Below, piece by piece: positions 1-11,119 of a stretch of 64,000 nt of DNA; the stretch's first letter is position 1; each line of letters opens with the position of its first letter. A program made the position numbers and the translations under genes. Under the pieces are notes generated by a model that did not search any database, was not told where the DNA came from, and saw only the letters and a program-made list of their open reading frames with translations. The stretch comes from Prostheceraeus crozeri (taxonomy: Eukaryota > Platyhelminthes > Polycladida > Euryleptidae), in assembly GCA_907163375.1 (NCBI GenBank), contig CAJQUW010005245.1:310001-374000 (forward strand), given 5' to 3'.

Positions 1-1020
1 ATAGGAAACATGAATTACCTTTCTACAGTCTGAATTCGCATTTCGATCACCTCACATTGGACAAGTAACTCACTTCTTAATATCAGTCATGATTCTTTAT
101 GAACATTCACACAGCGGCTGCTGACGCCGCTATACTATCGACCTCAGAAGGCGCAGGACGCCGAAGTCCCGTCAAGGTGTACTTTTAACTATAAACTTAA
201 CTTCGAGATCAAAATCTTTTCTTTTTCACGGGAGTGCGGGAAAAATGAACTGTCTCAAAGTGAAATACAGATTATCTCGGTGCTTGGTCAATTACGTTAA
301 TTTGACAGACTGGGTATGCTATGTCCGATCAGTTGTGGTCAGCAGATTTAAGAATTATACAATTCTGGTCATTTTATTCAGTGATGTCTACAAGAGGAAC
401 TGCACAAAATGCAAGTCACCAATGAATTAGACATTCAATAAGCTTTTAGACGTTCTTATTTTTGAAATTTGACCTAATTTAGAGCATTTTCATTCAAGTT
501 TTATAACTTACCTCAAATTGACACAGAATTAAATAGAATTCAGGTTTCTGCTTTTTATATTTTCGGATTACTTTTAAAGGATCAGTCTTTTTACATCGCT
601 CTAACACTCTCTAGCATATAGTTCACAACAAATTTTCATAAATCAAAATGAACTGACTTGCACGCCCATCCTGCGCTGTAGCCTCGGTGAACTCTGACTT
701 CAGTTTGTGAATTACCAAATTATGTAACAGTTGCCACAGTGACAACTATCTTGACCGATACTTATGTCAACTGCTACTTCGAACTTTCGGAAAAACGAAT
801 CGTTGCCTTGAGAATTTTGGAAAATGCATCTTATCAACGAATATATTTTTTATTCCGTTTAATCTCTAATTATATCTATCAACATTTTGTGATTTTTTTT
901 AAAAAATCATTATTACTTTGTAATTTACATGACATAGTAATAATGCATAATTCATGAGTCTAGTTATTATCTAATTCAAAATCAAAGGGATTCTCGCTCG
1001 CATGTAATTCTAACTTTTAC
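1..1020. other. Intergenic stretch, no gene recognised
   Basis: AT-rich sequence with only short chance open frames. A slightly GC-richer patch near 120-175 gave no recognisable peptide on either strand. I see no repeat structure that I can name here. Confidence 0.5.
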
Positions 1021-1024
1021 TTGT

Positions 1025-1215
1025 GGTTTCCTTGGCACAGTGGTTAAATGCTTTGGCTAGCGATCTTTTGGTCTACAGGTCGAGGCCCGAAAGTGTCATT
1101 GGAAGTCATCAGGAAGGGCATCCGGACTAAAAGTACTACAACGCTCCAGAAAAGTCTATGTCATCACTATCGAAGTCCCCAGTATGGGGGAGTAGTGAAG
1201 TTCAAGCTTCATTTT
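1025..1215 (+). repeat. SINE-like repeat with tRNA-derived pol III promoter
   Basis: Positions 1033-1043 (TGGCACAGTGG) match the tRNA A-box consensus TRGYNNANNNG at every fixed position. Positions 1078-1086 (GGTCGAGGC) match the B box GWTCRANNC with one mismatch, and the 34-bp spacing is normal for a tRNA gene or SINE head. The following 110 bp do not fold as a tRNA 3' half and include AGGAAGGGCATCCGG, then a T-rich/AT-rich end near 1210. This layout, tRNA-like head plus unrelated body, is that of a tRNA-derived SINE on the plus strand. The family is not assigned, and an old tRNA pseudogene fused to unique DNA is the alternative. Confidence 0.5.
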
Positions 1216-4200
1216 TTTACTTAAAAATAATAAATGCAGTATAGTTACTCTATGTAATCTCCTGTGAGTCCGTATTTCAAGACAAAATGCATCTGGTCAC
1301 TGTATCACACTACCGGTACTTTATGCTTTTTTAAAAAGCAAGAAGTCAGATCACAAGGGGAGCGAATCCTTTTGCTTCTGAATTGGACAATCTCGATAAA
1401 GAACATCTCTTACATCGCATTTCTTACATACGAGTAGAGCCTATATCGCACTTTCTAAGTATAATGAGTTATGTGTAAGTATGTCTAGTTTTCTCAAACT
1501 TTAGGAAATTTTCTAATAAGCATATAATAGGGGCCTACGTAAATCTCTCAAAAGTAAATTTCAATGATATTGTCAGCAACATGTTGCACATTTGTTATGT
1601 CAATAACGTGCAATTCGCTTTAATCCGTGCGAGTCCTTGTAATATGTGAATAAGTCAATGTAATACTTGATCCTAGCCCTCATAATTTACGTTTATGATA
1701 AGTGTAATCCCTTTTCGCCATGTGTTTGAAGATACTCCTTGGTTGCTCCGTTCGAAAAGGGATATATGACAATGCGGAAGGACATGACTATCCTAACAAG
1801 ATATAATGTGCAACATGATTCTATTTAGATTTCTTTATCTTCACTATGCAACGTGATCTTGAAATTGTTGAGGCTTTGCTCATCAAAAGCATGCAACCCC
1901 CAACTCAATCGGCAAGATCAAAGCTCGACAAGGCGACTGCTAGTTTTGTAACTCAATCCTTATTCTTCTTTATGTTTCTTTAATTCTTTCTATTCAAAAT
2001 GTTAGTATATCATTAGCTATATATATATTTCAAGACATTGATTTTCAACTAACATACATGTAGTTTCAAATTTGCTTCCTTTTTTAAATGTATTGTGTCC
2101 TAATTGTTTCACTCCCTGAAAATGTATAATGTAAATATCCGGAACGCCTGTATCAATATTTTTGCGATCAAATGGTTTTCTAAAGTTGCTTTTAAGTTCT
2201 CTAGTTTTATAGTTTTGTACTAATGCACAATTCGCTTTATGCGTGTTGCCTATGCGCAATTACTCAAGCAATCGGAATTATTGATAATGTAAATCATCTA
2301 ATCCTTAATGATGCTACATCAACCTATATTCAATGTGTCCATTACATGTAGTCGATATTATCTCGCACTAATGGCTGTGCTGGAGTACAATTTCAGCCAT
2401 CACGGCTACTCTAAATATTGATATCACGTGACTCTCAGTCATGTAATACGTCCGTTTATCAGATTTGATAGCACTCTGTACTTTCCTGCCTTGCAATCAA
2501 CTTTGTCATGAAGAAAACTCGATAGATTTATCTTGATTTCTTCAATGTGATTCTCCAGCAAGTTGATAATGCTTTGTTGACAATAAGTTCCTCTGAATTG
2601 TCAAGTCACTTGCCCCCTTCCAAGTTCATTGGAGATCACGCATATACGGTATGCAGATTTTGGCTTTCCTGGAACTGCAACACGTTTATCCTCAAGTCAT
2701 GGAGCTAATGAAATGTGTCACGAGCTTGCAGATATCATCCTGTGCTATTGTTTATCTCATCTGCACTATAAAATCGTGTTTGAGATCGGATGTCGCAATT
2801 TATTTATGTCAGTGACGTGTCATTAAATGCCAATGATGCTATGAATATAATCAGTAAAGTAAAACGATGAGGAAACAAAGCTGGTTCATAGATGTCAATT
2901 AGCTTTTATGAAAGAGAAATATCAGCATCTGTGAGCTAACCTTGTTTCCTCGACCCTTTTCTTTTACCAATAAATTTCAGTTATCTTAATGGGCAGAATT
3001 ATTTGAATGCACTATATGAATCTGAATGCGATCAATCGCGGTAAGATAAACAAATGAGTTGTTACTAGATGTATTTCAGAACCTGAATTCGATCGTGCTA
3101 CGGTGTGCATAGGAATCCAATCTCTCTCGCTCAAGGTATCTTCTATCTCGAGGTTTCGTAAGATGTTGATGATAAACACTTAAATATCGTAAAAATTAGC
3201 ATGTTATAGAGAAACAGACAAAATTGCATAACATACCTCCTACAAAGCAAATATGGTGAAGTTTAGGCCTAGCTCTTAGTTTTGAAAGAAGAGGCCTATG
3301 CACTTAATGATATTTTCCGACGTTTTCATCAACTTATTCTCCAACTTTCTTTTTTATAAATTTCCAAAGACGATCTCTTTCACTATGCAAGGAACCTATT
3401 GTTGAGAACCGAATTTTTCAGCATTACAAAATTGTCATCTTGTAAATTTACAGTAGAATCTATCCTTGATCACGTTGCATCTCTCCATGCTGCAAAACAC
3501 CTTGAGTAGTATACTGGATGAACCGAAATTGCAGTAGAAAGAAGCAATCCTCAGTGTGACTAGTGCTGAAGTCGGGATCATTGTAGTTTGCGACGAAGAC
3601 AATCTTGTTCCAACAGGAGTTATCTTCTTTGTCAAAGAATTAAATACTAATGCCCTTCAAAATAGTAATTCCCTACAAAACAATATAGTCTGTAGGCTAG
3701 TTTCGATTTGCTTCCCTTATTCAAGGGCATCTCTAATTATATTTTATTCTACATGAGAGCCTCCGTCATTCAAGGGCATCCCTATTGAAAGGTGACTTAT
3801 ATTTAAAAAAACATGATGCTATTCAGGAAATAGCGAACATATTTATGAGACCTTCTCCAAATATTGTTGGTTTAATATCGATTGGGCATTATTTCGGTTG
3901 AATATCACAGTGTAAAACCGAAACGAATGGATGAAAAAGTGAACTTTGTGGTGGACGTTTAGAGTGTGCGATTTGGACATGTTGTCTTCGTTGTCATCTT
4001 GGCGACCTTATATTAATGATGTTGTGTTTTGAAAAATTTTGGTGCGGTTTTTGTGCATTGTATTTTTTGGACGTTGTTGTTGTATCATTCGACATGAGCT
4101 CCCCTACCCCTGTGTCAATCGAGGATCGTGGGATTGTTAAAATAAAATATATTTTACATTCCAATAAAAAATTTTGTGATCTGGCATTTCATATGCATGA

Positions 4201-4359
4201 AATATATTTGTCCTGAAGATACATCTATTTGCTGTCTGATTGCCATCATTGGATGATAGTCTGAGGACAATTATTTCCTCAATTGGTTATTTTAGGACAA
4301 GTTATTGAAACTGTCTTAAGTCAGACGGTTTTCAGTTATTCAGATAGTTTCTTGTTGTC
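1216..4359. other. Intergenic stretch, no gene recognised
   Basis: Several frames of about 60-80 codons occur on both strands, but none resembles a known protein or shows splice-linked continuation. A 14-bp direct repeat (CATTCAAGGGCATC) lies near 3719 and 3769. Two AGGCCT palindromes occur at 3265 and 3292. I see no transposon termini. Confidence 0.4.
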
Positions 4360-4380
4360 TTAAGCCTCGTTTATACTTAT

Positions 4381-4445
4381 GCTGTACAGCAAAATATGTG
4401 TTGCACAGCAAATGCTGCAAATGTTGTATGAGTTTGCTGTACAGC
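4381..4445. repeat. Left subterminal palindrome cluster of Harbinger
   Basis: GCTGTACAGCA occurs at 4381-4391 and 4435-4445, with degenerate forms (TTGCACAGCA, ATGCTGCA) between. The 10-bp core GCTGTACAGC is self-complementary. Clustered palindromes just inside the TIRs are plausible binding sites for the element's MADF/Myb-like protein or transposase; that role is inference. Confidence 0.6.
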
Positions 4446-4620
4446 AAGATTAGTCATTTGCCGGAACGACATCTGCGTCAGAGTATGAACACGTGTTCGG
4501 CAATAAGATTGATCGAGTGACGCATACGCCAAATCTAGCAATACGTCATGCTGTAGAGGAAAATTTATCGGAATCTTTCTACACGGCAGTCTGTGCAGCA
4601 GTCATCATACGTTCGCGTGA

Positions 4621-6016
4621 ATGGATGAAGAAAAGTTAATCGAACTTGTACATAATTGCAAGCATCTGTGGGACTTACACTGCGCAGATTACAAAGATAA
4701 TATCAAATCCAATAATTCTTGGAATGCCATAGCCCAACATCTTGGAGTGGAAGTTGAAGGTGTAAAGACTCGTTGGAGATCACTGCGTGACGGATACGTT
4801 AGAGCAAAGAGAAACTTAAAGAAAAAAAGTGGTGATAAAGGTGGAACAAAAGCCAAGTGGAAATATTTCGAAAAAATGACCTTTCTTGACAAAGTATTGG
4901 AACGGAGAAAGGCAGAATCAAACCTATCAAACAAAGAATCCAAGGAAGCAGAAACAAGTAATGAATCAAACAATGGCAACGACAACATCAGGTAATATTG
5001 ATATCATAATCCTATATTTTACATAAGTTTCTGTATGGTGCTATACCATTAACTTCATACTTCTAAGTAATTGAAATACAATAACATGGAATGCATTTTC
5101 CTATTCATCATCACAACAGCAACACATCCACCACTCTGGACTCCTTCTGACCTAGTGCTGCTTTGACCTACTTCTGGACAGCTTATATTTCATGTCTTTC
5201 AACCAAAATTTACTGAACTCAGTATGGTCGATATGACTTGGATAGACCATTTTTGTGAGGTTCAAATCACTTTCTAAAAAATAAGAATTGTTTGAGACAG
5301 TTACATGAAGTTCTTCATGCATTTATTGGCCTCTGGAAATGTGATCAAAAAGTGTCCATATCACCCCCACTTTACCCTATGGACTACGACGATTCATCTA
5401 TTTAAGCTTGGCTTGTATCGGTACACCCAATACAAGTTCTGTCCAACCTATGCTAGAGGAATGAGAAAGACACATTTCGATCTAATTTAGAAAATGCTGC
5501 AATATAAACCGTGAGACAATATCATAAGATGCTCTCGACGAAATAGACCTATACATGTAGATTCTAAAATGGATCGTTTTTATAAGCTCATATACGGAAC
5601 ATGAAGATTATTCAATTTATGAGGAGTTTTTGTTTTTCAGCAACGACACTCGTGATGAAGCTGACAGTGAAGGCATTGAATCTACTCAGGATGAATATTT
5701 ATCGAATAATCCGTCTGCTATGATACCACCTCCACCTTTGCCTTCACCTGCAACATCGAAGGTTCGACAAAAGGCGCTGGATGATGCAATGCTGGACTAT
5801 TTGGAAGGATTAAACAAGAAAGACGATGAGGGTCTGTTTGGTGAACATACGGCTGCATCATTGCGGAAATTGAAACCTATTACAAAGTCACATACAAAAA
5901 TGCGAATTCAGCAGATTCTCTTTGAGGCAGAACAATGCGACCTAAGTAAAACAGCATGCGAAAACGGATTCGTCGGAGATTTAATGAATACAACAACTTT
6001 CCACAATCTAGGATAA
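4621..6016 (+). CDS. Harbinger MADF/Myb-like DNA-binding protein (two exons)
   Basis: This is the accessory DNA-binding protein of the Harbinger element. In this superfamily such proteins bind the transposon ends and help the transposase enter the nucleus. Exon 1 is 4621-4991 and exon 2 is 5641-6016, joined by a GT-AG intron (4992-5640) with donor CAG|GTAATA and a T-rich acceptor ending TTTTTCAG. The join restores one codon and leaves a 248-residue protein. Residues about 5-93 form a MADF/SANT-like helix-turn-helix with tryptophans at W17, W34 and W52 and the motif KWKYFEKM near residue 80. An acidic, Ser/Asn-rich linker follows, then a C-terminal helical segment (LDDAMLDYLEGL, MRIQQILFEAE) like the conserved tail of these proteins. 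The first ATG after the TIR is used. Confidence 0.88.
4992..5640 (+). other. Intron of the Harbinger MADF gene
   Basis: A 649-bp GT-AG intron. It starts GTAATATTG and ends in a pyrimidine-rich tract TTTTTGTTTTTCAG. Reading continues in frame across the join (codon split after its second base), which fixes both splice sites. No other feature was seen inside. Confidence 0.85.
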
Positions 6017-6171
6017 TAATTAGGACAGTAAACTCACGAACGCTTCCCCCCTGTATTCGCATGTGTAAGGCCTATGCCTTTCATTTATATTTGATACACC
6101 GATTCCATTTTGTCTCCTCAGTTTATATGTATGTCAAGAAAAAAGAGCGGTTATCCATTGAGAACATCTGT

Positions 6172-6177
6172 TTTATT
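6172..6177 (-). other. Poly(A) signal for the Harbinger transposase
   Basis: AATAAA on the minus strand, 34 nt after the transposase stop codon. Position and orientation suit 3'-end processing of that transcript; it lies in the 194-bp gap between the convergent genes. Confidence 0.5.
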
Positions 6178-6210
6178 ATCAAACCTGTTGAAAAATGGAA
6201 AATTATGGTC

Positions 6211-7500
6211 TTACATCGCATATGAACTCGACTGCATAGGCAGTGTTATTTCAGTTCCGCGACGGATGACAGCACTTTGCCATGGAATGGCACCAGCATC
6301 CGAGTTGAAATAGTTCATAAACTTTTGTCTTACTTTGTAAGCATACTTCGAACATGAAGTTTCTGACATATTGGAAATATCTTCCATTCCTGCATCTTCA
6401 GCGGTAATTTGCCGCCATCCTCCTAAATGAAGTACACCATCTTGATCTTCATAGTCCACAAAATTAGATGGACAATACCTGGTTTCAGGTACAGATTGAC
6501 CATCCTTTGATTTGACATAATTATGGAGGAGAACACAAGCCCAGATAATGGAATCCACAACATCAGCAGTGCACTCAATCGGGCGCCTGAAGATTCTCCA
6601 TCGTGCTGATAAAATACCAAATGCATTTTCTGCAATTCTTCTGGCTCTGCTGAGTCGGTAATTGAAAACTTGCTTTTCATCAGTCAGGTTTGTGCCAGAG
6701 AAGGGTTTCATGAAATATGGTCGTAATGGAAATGCGTCATCACCAATGAATACATGTGGGACTTTCTGGTCGGCTCCAGGAAGAAAATTTGGGGACGGAA
6801 GATGTATACTTTCCTTATGCAGTGCTTCAGCAACATCCCAGTCACTCCAAACTCCGGCGTCACTTTCTCTCCCACTTCTGCCAATGTTCACGAGACGAAA
6901 GAGATATTTGGCATCGACTATGGCCATCAGTACAACTGAGAAGCTGTTCTTGTAGTTGTAGAAATTGCTACCGGAGTTTGCAGGTGCTGTGATAACAATG
7001 TGCTTCCCATCACATGCTCCGATGCAGCAAGGAAAATTCCAATAAGCCCAAAACTCTTTAGCGATTTCTTTGAAATCATCCTCAGAAGGAGGTGAAAGAT
7101 ATTGTTCTTGAAGAGCAGCTCTGATCGCTTCGATCGTTTCGCGAAAGATTTTGTTGACTGTTGATTTGCCCATTCGGAAACTATGAGCGACACTTTGTTG
7201 AGAATTTCCTGTTGCTAGTAAACGCAGGGTGACTGCCAGTCTTATTCGAGGAGAAATTGGGTAGCGATGGGTGGGTTCGTGATATATAAATCTTTCCACT
7301 TTCTCGAGAAGATTGTCGAAACTTTCCTTGGACATTCTGAAGTAACTAAAGTGCGTTTCTGTATCCATTTCCCGCATCTCGTCGATCAGACAACATTCAC
7401 TTCTTATGTTACGAGGAATATTCAATGGTCGAACATACCAACGTCGTTGTCGTGACTTTCTTTTATGGTGATGAAAGTAAAGAAGCACAAGTGGATCCAT
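6211..7500 (-). CDS. Harbinger DDE transposase (HARBI1-like)
   Basis: A single-exon 429-residue transposase that would cut and rejoin the element ends. The N-terminal third contains a helix-turn-helix-like region (NSQQSVAHSFRMGKSTVNKI, about 99-118). The catalytic DDE/nuclease core carries GACDGKHI (Asp164), the conserved GRSGRESDAGVW (Asp214), FIGDDAFPL (Asp254/255) and RRIAENAFGIL (Glu291), all in the positions expected for HARBI1/PIF proteins. Length is near the usual 350-430. The start is the ATG at 7500-7498, the first after the right TIR on this strand. There is no internal stop. An AATAAA lies 34 bp after the stop (6177-6172). It converges on the MADF gene, its usual partner. Confidence 0.95.
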   Translation of the reverse strand: MDPLVLLYFHHHKRKSRQRRWYVRPLNIPRNIRSECCLIDEMREMDTETHFSYFRMSKESFDNLLEKVERFIYHEPTHRYPISPRIRLAVTLRLLATGNSQQSVAHSFRMGKSTVNKIFRETIEAIRAALQEQYLSPPSEDDFKEIAKEFWAYWNFPCCIGACDGKHIVITAPANSGSNFYNYKNSFSVVLMAIVDAKYLFRLVNIGRSGRESDAGVWSDWDVAEALHKESIHLPSPNFLPGADQKVPHVFIGDDAFPLRPYFMKPFSGTNLTDEKQVFNYRLSRARRIAENAFGILSARWRIFRRPIECTADVVDSIIWACVLLHNYVKSKDGQSVPETRYCPSNFVDYEDQDGVLHLGGWRQITAEDAGMEDISNMSETSCSKYAYKVRQKFMNYFNSDAGAIPWQSAVIRRGTEITLPMQSSSYAM

Positions 7501-7602
7501 TTTGTAATCAAACTGAGACCTTTGCTGTGTATTCCTTTCTTAAGTATGAACGCTCGCACAACACAACCAATCAGACAAAGAAAAAGTTGTTGTAATACAA
7601 CT

Positions 7603-7691
7603 GCTGTACAGCAATGTCGTACAGCAATTTAATACGTTTTGCTGTGCAGCATCTACAGCAATACAGCAAAGTCTGATTTTGCTGTACAGCA
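7603..7691. repeat. Right subterminal palindrome cluster of Harbinger
   Basis: GCTGTACAGCA occurs at 7603-7613 and 7681-7691. Variants are GTCGTACAGCA (about 7617), GCTGTGCAGCA (7641-7651) and two shorter CTACAGCA/ATACAGCA copies. This mirrors the left end and is denser than it. Confidence 0.6.
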
Positions 7692-7711
7692 TAAGTATAA
7701 ACGAGGCTTTA

Positions 7712-10306
7712 GGTCGAGCCGATGCACGCATTAATCAACTCAGCTATCTGTCTGTAGCTTATGCAGCAGGTCTATGATGAAGTCCTTGACCTTAGTTCAC
7801 AGATCCAAAGTAGCCTGTCTACGATCATTCGAATAATCGAGTGCAATGTAATTGATGAACATGATATTGAAGAGATACAAATATTATAAACCAAATTCTA
7901 TGACATGGAAATTCATGACGGATTTTTGAAAGCGCAAAATGATCAATCAAATAAGACAGTCGCATTAGTTCAAATTCAACACAATAAGGCACGCACAAGA
8001 GGCAGTCCTATAATCCACTAACTCTAGGTTTTTTTGACTAGCGATCGCGACAAATGCTTACACATTGGATGTGATTGTTACGATATGTTATCAATTGAAG
8101 TTCTTGAAACTTCTGGACAGCTAAGCGATTCTTCTGCACTTGGACAGAAGGAAAACGACATCTTTTTCGAGATTTATTTGGAATCATTGCCGCAACACTA
8201 TGCTGTGAAAGCAAAAGTGACAAAGGCAATTACAAAATCAGTTTTCTCGGAATGAAAATTAGTAATTTAATGAACAATTTCACGGTGAGCTTAGCTTAAT
8301 TTAACTTTAATTGAAGCTTATTAACGAGCTGAATTAACGTCTCATAAACTCGATGGCACTTGTTACAGAAGTTGTTTTTAGATATCTTCTTGCCCTCCTA
8401 CAAACCTTTTGAAAAAATTTACTTGATAGACTTAAAGACTTGAAAACCATTCCTCAGTGTCGTTATTATTAACTATGTGGACAGATTCACAAATGTGTGA
8501 AATCAATTTACAACTCGACACATTCATACATCGGGATTTGACTTTAGTTAGTATTTCCATAAAATTTCTTTTTGAGTAAGTTTAAATAACTCTTCTGATT
8601 TGACCTCTGATATGCCACTTTTTAGTCTGAAGACAAGACAATTTGTTTATGAAAAGTATAAAAGACAAAAACAATTTGCTTATAAAATTGATACACTAGA
8701 ATTTTTTAAAATCTGATAACAACTGGATGTCTGGCTTTCGTTTTCTTTTGTGTTTTATTCGTGGCTTTTGTTTCGAGCAAAGGTTTCGAGTCCAACGATG
8801 CGGATAGTCACTTGAAATCAGATCGTCTGTGACGTTTTATAATTTGCTTAATACAGGTACATTTGAATGTTTTCAATATTATCTGATAACAACTGTATGT
8901 CTGGCTTCTGTTATCTTAGAAGTTTTATGACGGGAACTTTTAACACTTTTTGATAGAAAATTTCTAAAGATAGCGTTTGTCATGCTGCAATACCATGAAA
9001 CAAACTGTGAATCAGCTAACAAACCTATCACATTATTTTCAACTATCCAATTAATATGTCTCTTTATATACATCTTAAACGAATTATTTGTCAACTAGTT
9101 AATGGAAAATTGAATAATGAACCTTTAACGGAAACAATCACTTAAAGAATGTTGATTTGTTTGTTAAGTCATTTGAAGTGATTTTTATCTTTCGCTTCTT
9201 TTTCTAGAAAGCTGTTTTGTAATGAAATGCTCCTGCTCATACGCATACTTAATTAGCGAGAATAATCGTCTTTTGATCAACTTCTTTGAAGTTATCAAGT
9301 CACTCATTCAAACTGTAACTATAAGTCATGAACGCTCTATACATTGACAGGTCGTAAATGTGTTCTCTGAGCTGAAAGCAGTACTGATTATTTCGTCAAG
9401 TTTCGTTGTTTCGACTTTGAAATTCGATCATCGTGAAATCTCTTATTCAAAATGAAAATTTGGTCATGAAAATCTGAAACTTTGATACAACGTAATGATG
9501 AATCGAATCGTCAAAAGAAAATGGGATTTCCTCTACATGGTTGATTTGTGACTGTGTTCATTTCTGAAAATATTTAGCAAGAAATCTTATTGATGATGGT
9601 CATTCAACATTCTTTGAGGCGTGGTAAATGGTAATATCATGCGTGCAATGATGAAATCTCATTAATCATTCGGAAATATAAGTTGATAATTCGGAATGAG
9701 CTAAAATGTACATAAAATTTGATTTTGTTTCCATGAAAATGCAGCTGAAGCCTGATGTTCTCAGCGGTAGGCCAACATTTTGTGATCTCTTACAATAGCA
9801 TGTCGATTATTGACACAACTGTGATTCTAAAATGCTTCAGCATTTTTGCAGTTTCAAGCGATTCAAACAATCGTTTACCATACAGTCCTTGAATCAAATA
9901 TGAAAAATGAAACACTTATATAAACTTACTTCACTAAACTTCACGGTCATTTTGTCCTATGTAGAAACGTTTGTATTAATTCGTGACTTCCACTAGAAGC
10001 AAGTAAAGTTATTTTGAAGATAACGCTTAAATCTTATGCACCTGTGAGTCGGACTTGGAAAAATACTTTCGTTTGTGAAATACACATGTATTTATAAATG
10101 TCATTGTATTTTTTCAATTTTTTATCAACCTGTGAAGCCGCGAGTAGCCGAAGTATTGTCGAACTTTAAAGATAGAAGGCTCGCACGTCGGTGAAATTAT
10201 ATCAGAACTTGCGCTTTGACTGCTATCTTTATTTTGCACCGAATTTTCGGATGACTGACCACCATCCATCTTCAGGGTGAACATGAAGCAATGAAATGAT
10301 ACAAAA
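7712..10306. other. Intergenic stretch with one short direct repeat
   Basis: No recognisable gene. A roughly 50-bp imperfect direct repeat (ATCTGATAACAACTG followed by TATGTCTGGCTT or GATGTCTGGCTT) occurs at about 8711-8766 and 8880-8933. A 73-codon open frame at 8034-8255 starts with TTG and has no visible family features. Confidence 0.4.
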
Positions 10307-10410
10307 ATAGAAATTAACAGCAATAAAACCTCTAGAATGGAAGTAAAGCTTCATGCAATACACAATAGTGACACAAAAATAGCACGCATTTTCACTTAGA
10401 TACACTTGTC

Positions 10411-10889
10411 GGCGCAGCATGACTTCTCGCCCGCTTCAGTGAATGCCGCTGAATGATTACTCGCCCGCCAATTTATAACATAAAAAGCAATCATTCAAAT
10501 GCCAAAAATATGATGTATTAGGTCTAAAAAAATTGAACGGTATGTTCTTACATGGGATGCTTCTGTGAAATGTGTTCAATTAGATTTATCAATCCTGAAG
10601 ATACGTTCGTTCGGTAGCGATCATTTTTCAGCAAACCTTTGCTTTTTAAAAAGCTGATTGCCGACCACTGGGAGTTCACAGACTCAGTTAAGTCAAAACA
10701 CGTGAAGTTCATGGCAAACGATGTAATAAGTGACATAAGAACAAATGAATTGATCATATATTTGAGGAAGCTAAAACACACACACAGACGCCTAGCAGAG
10801 CGCTCATACATCACACACAGATGCCGCAACAGAGCGCTCATACATCAGAAACATATGCAGCGGCGGCGGGCAAGAAGTCATGTTGCGCC
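10411..10889. mobile_element. Merlin-like non-autonomous element inside MITE S
   Basis: A 479-bp insertion with 24-bp TIRs (10411-10434 GGCGCAGCATGACTTCTCGC... and 10866-10889), which differ at two positions. It is flanked by a perfect 8-bp direct repeat CACTTGTC (10403-10410 and 10890-10897). The paralogous S copy near 62.57 kb lacks the insert, proving its boundaries. An 8-bp duplication and GG-starting TIRs suit Merlin (IS1016-like) elements. On the minus strand a peptide containing QWSAISFLKSKGLL resembles the N-terminus of Merlin transposases. The catalytic domain is absent, so it depends on another copy. A hAT origin is the main alternative. Confidence 0.75.
10790..10846. repeat. Two-copy tandem repeat with CA-rich start
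   Basis: Two imperfect units of about 32 bp, each CACACAGA(C/T)GC... followed by CAGAGCGCTCATACAT, lie inside the Merlin-like insert. Confidence 0.6.
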
Positions 10890-11119
10890 CACTTGTCAGC
10901 GGCTTGATCATTGGTTTAGATTCAGTCACATGTGTAAATTTAAGCTTTTCATTGGTGGTTCATGCCCCAACTTGGTTCCCCCGGATGTGCCGCGACCTTG
11001 AGTCAATTTCCATTCTTGTCAACTACACATAAACAATCTATTTCTATGATATAAAGTGAGAAGCAAGTTAAGTTAAAAAGAGAGAAAATCACTAAAAGTC
11101 AAGGTTGCACTAAAGCACA

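Larger units (their letters stand above)
4363..7708. mobile_element. Complete Harbinger (PIF/Harbinger) DNA transposon
   Basis: The element is bounded by perfect 33-bp TIRs (4363-4395 and 7676-7708; outer bases AGCCTCGTTTATACTTAT) and flanked by a 3-bp TTA direct repeat (4360-4362 and 7709-7711), the TWA-type duplication typical of PIF/Harbinger. It carries the two genes expected of the superfamily in convergent orientation: a spliced MADF/Myb-like DNA-binding protein (plus) and a DDE transposase (minus), with 194 bp between their stop codons. Both subterminal regions repeat the palindrome GCTGTACAGC. Length is 3346 bp. No frameshift or internal stop was found in either gene, so the copy may be autonomous or very recently active. 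Confidence 0.95.
10307..11048. mobile_element. MITE S, copy A (hAT-like), split by a nested insertion
   Basis: The outer parts (10307-10410 and 10898-11048, about 254 bp together) match the intact copy at 62472-62727 over their whole length in the same orientation. The ends are imperfect inverted repeats (ATAGAAATT inward, ATTTCTAT outward) with a second inner inverted pair (CTAGAATGGAA and TTCCATTCT). The flanks ATACAAAA (10299-10306) and ATATAAAG (11049-11056) look like a decayed 8-bp target duplication. It carries no coding sequence. The copy is interrupted at 10411 by the Merlin-like insert. Confidence 0.8.

Noticed and set aside
4689-4988. Minus-strand frame opposite the Harbinger MADF exon
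   Set aside because: Antisense shadow of the real exon.
8034-8255. 73-codon open frame on the plus strand
   Set aside because: Starts at TTG, with no family motifs, splice context or repeat association; cannot be distinguished from chance.
10639-11001. 120-codon plus-strand frame
   Set aside because: It runs across the boundary between the Merlin-like insert and MITE S, so it cannot be a conserved gene.
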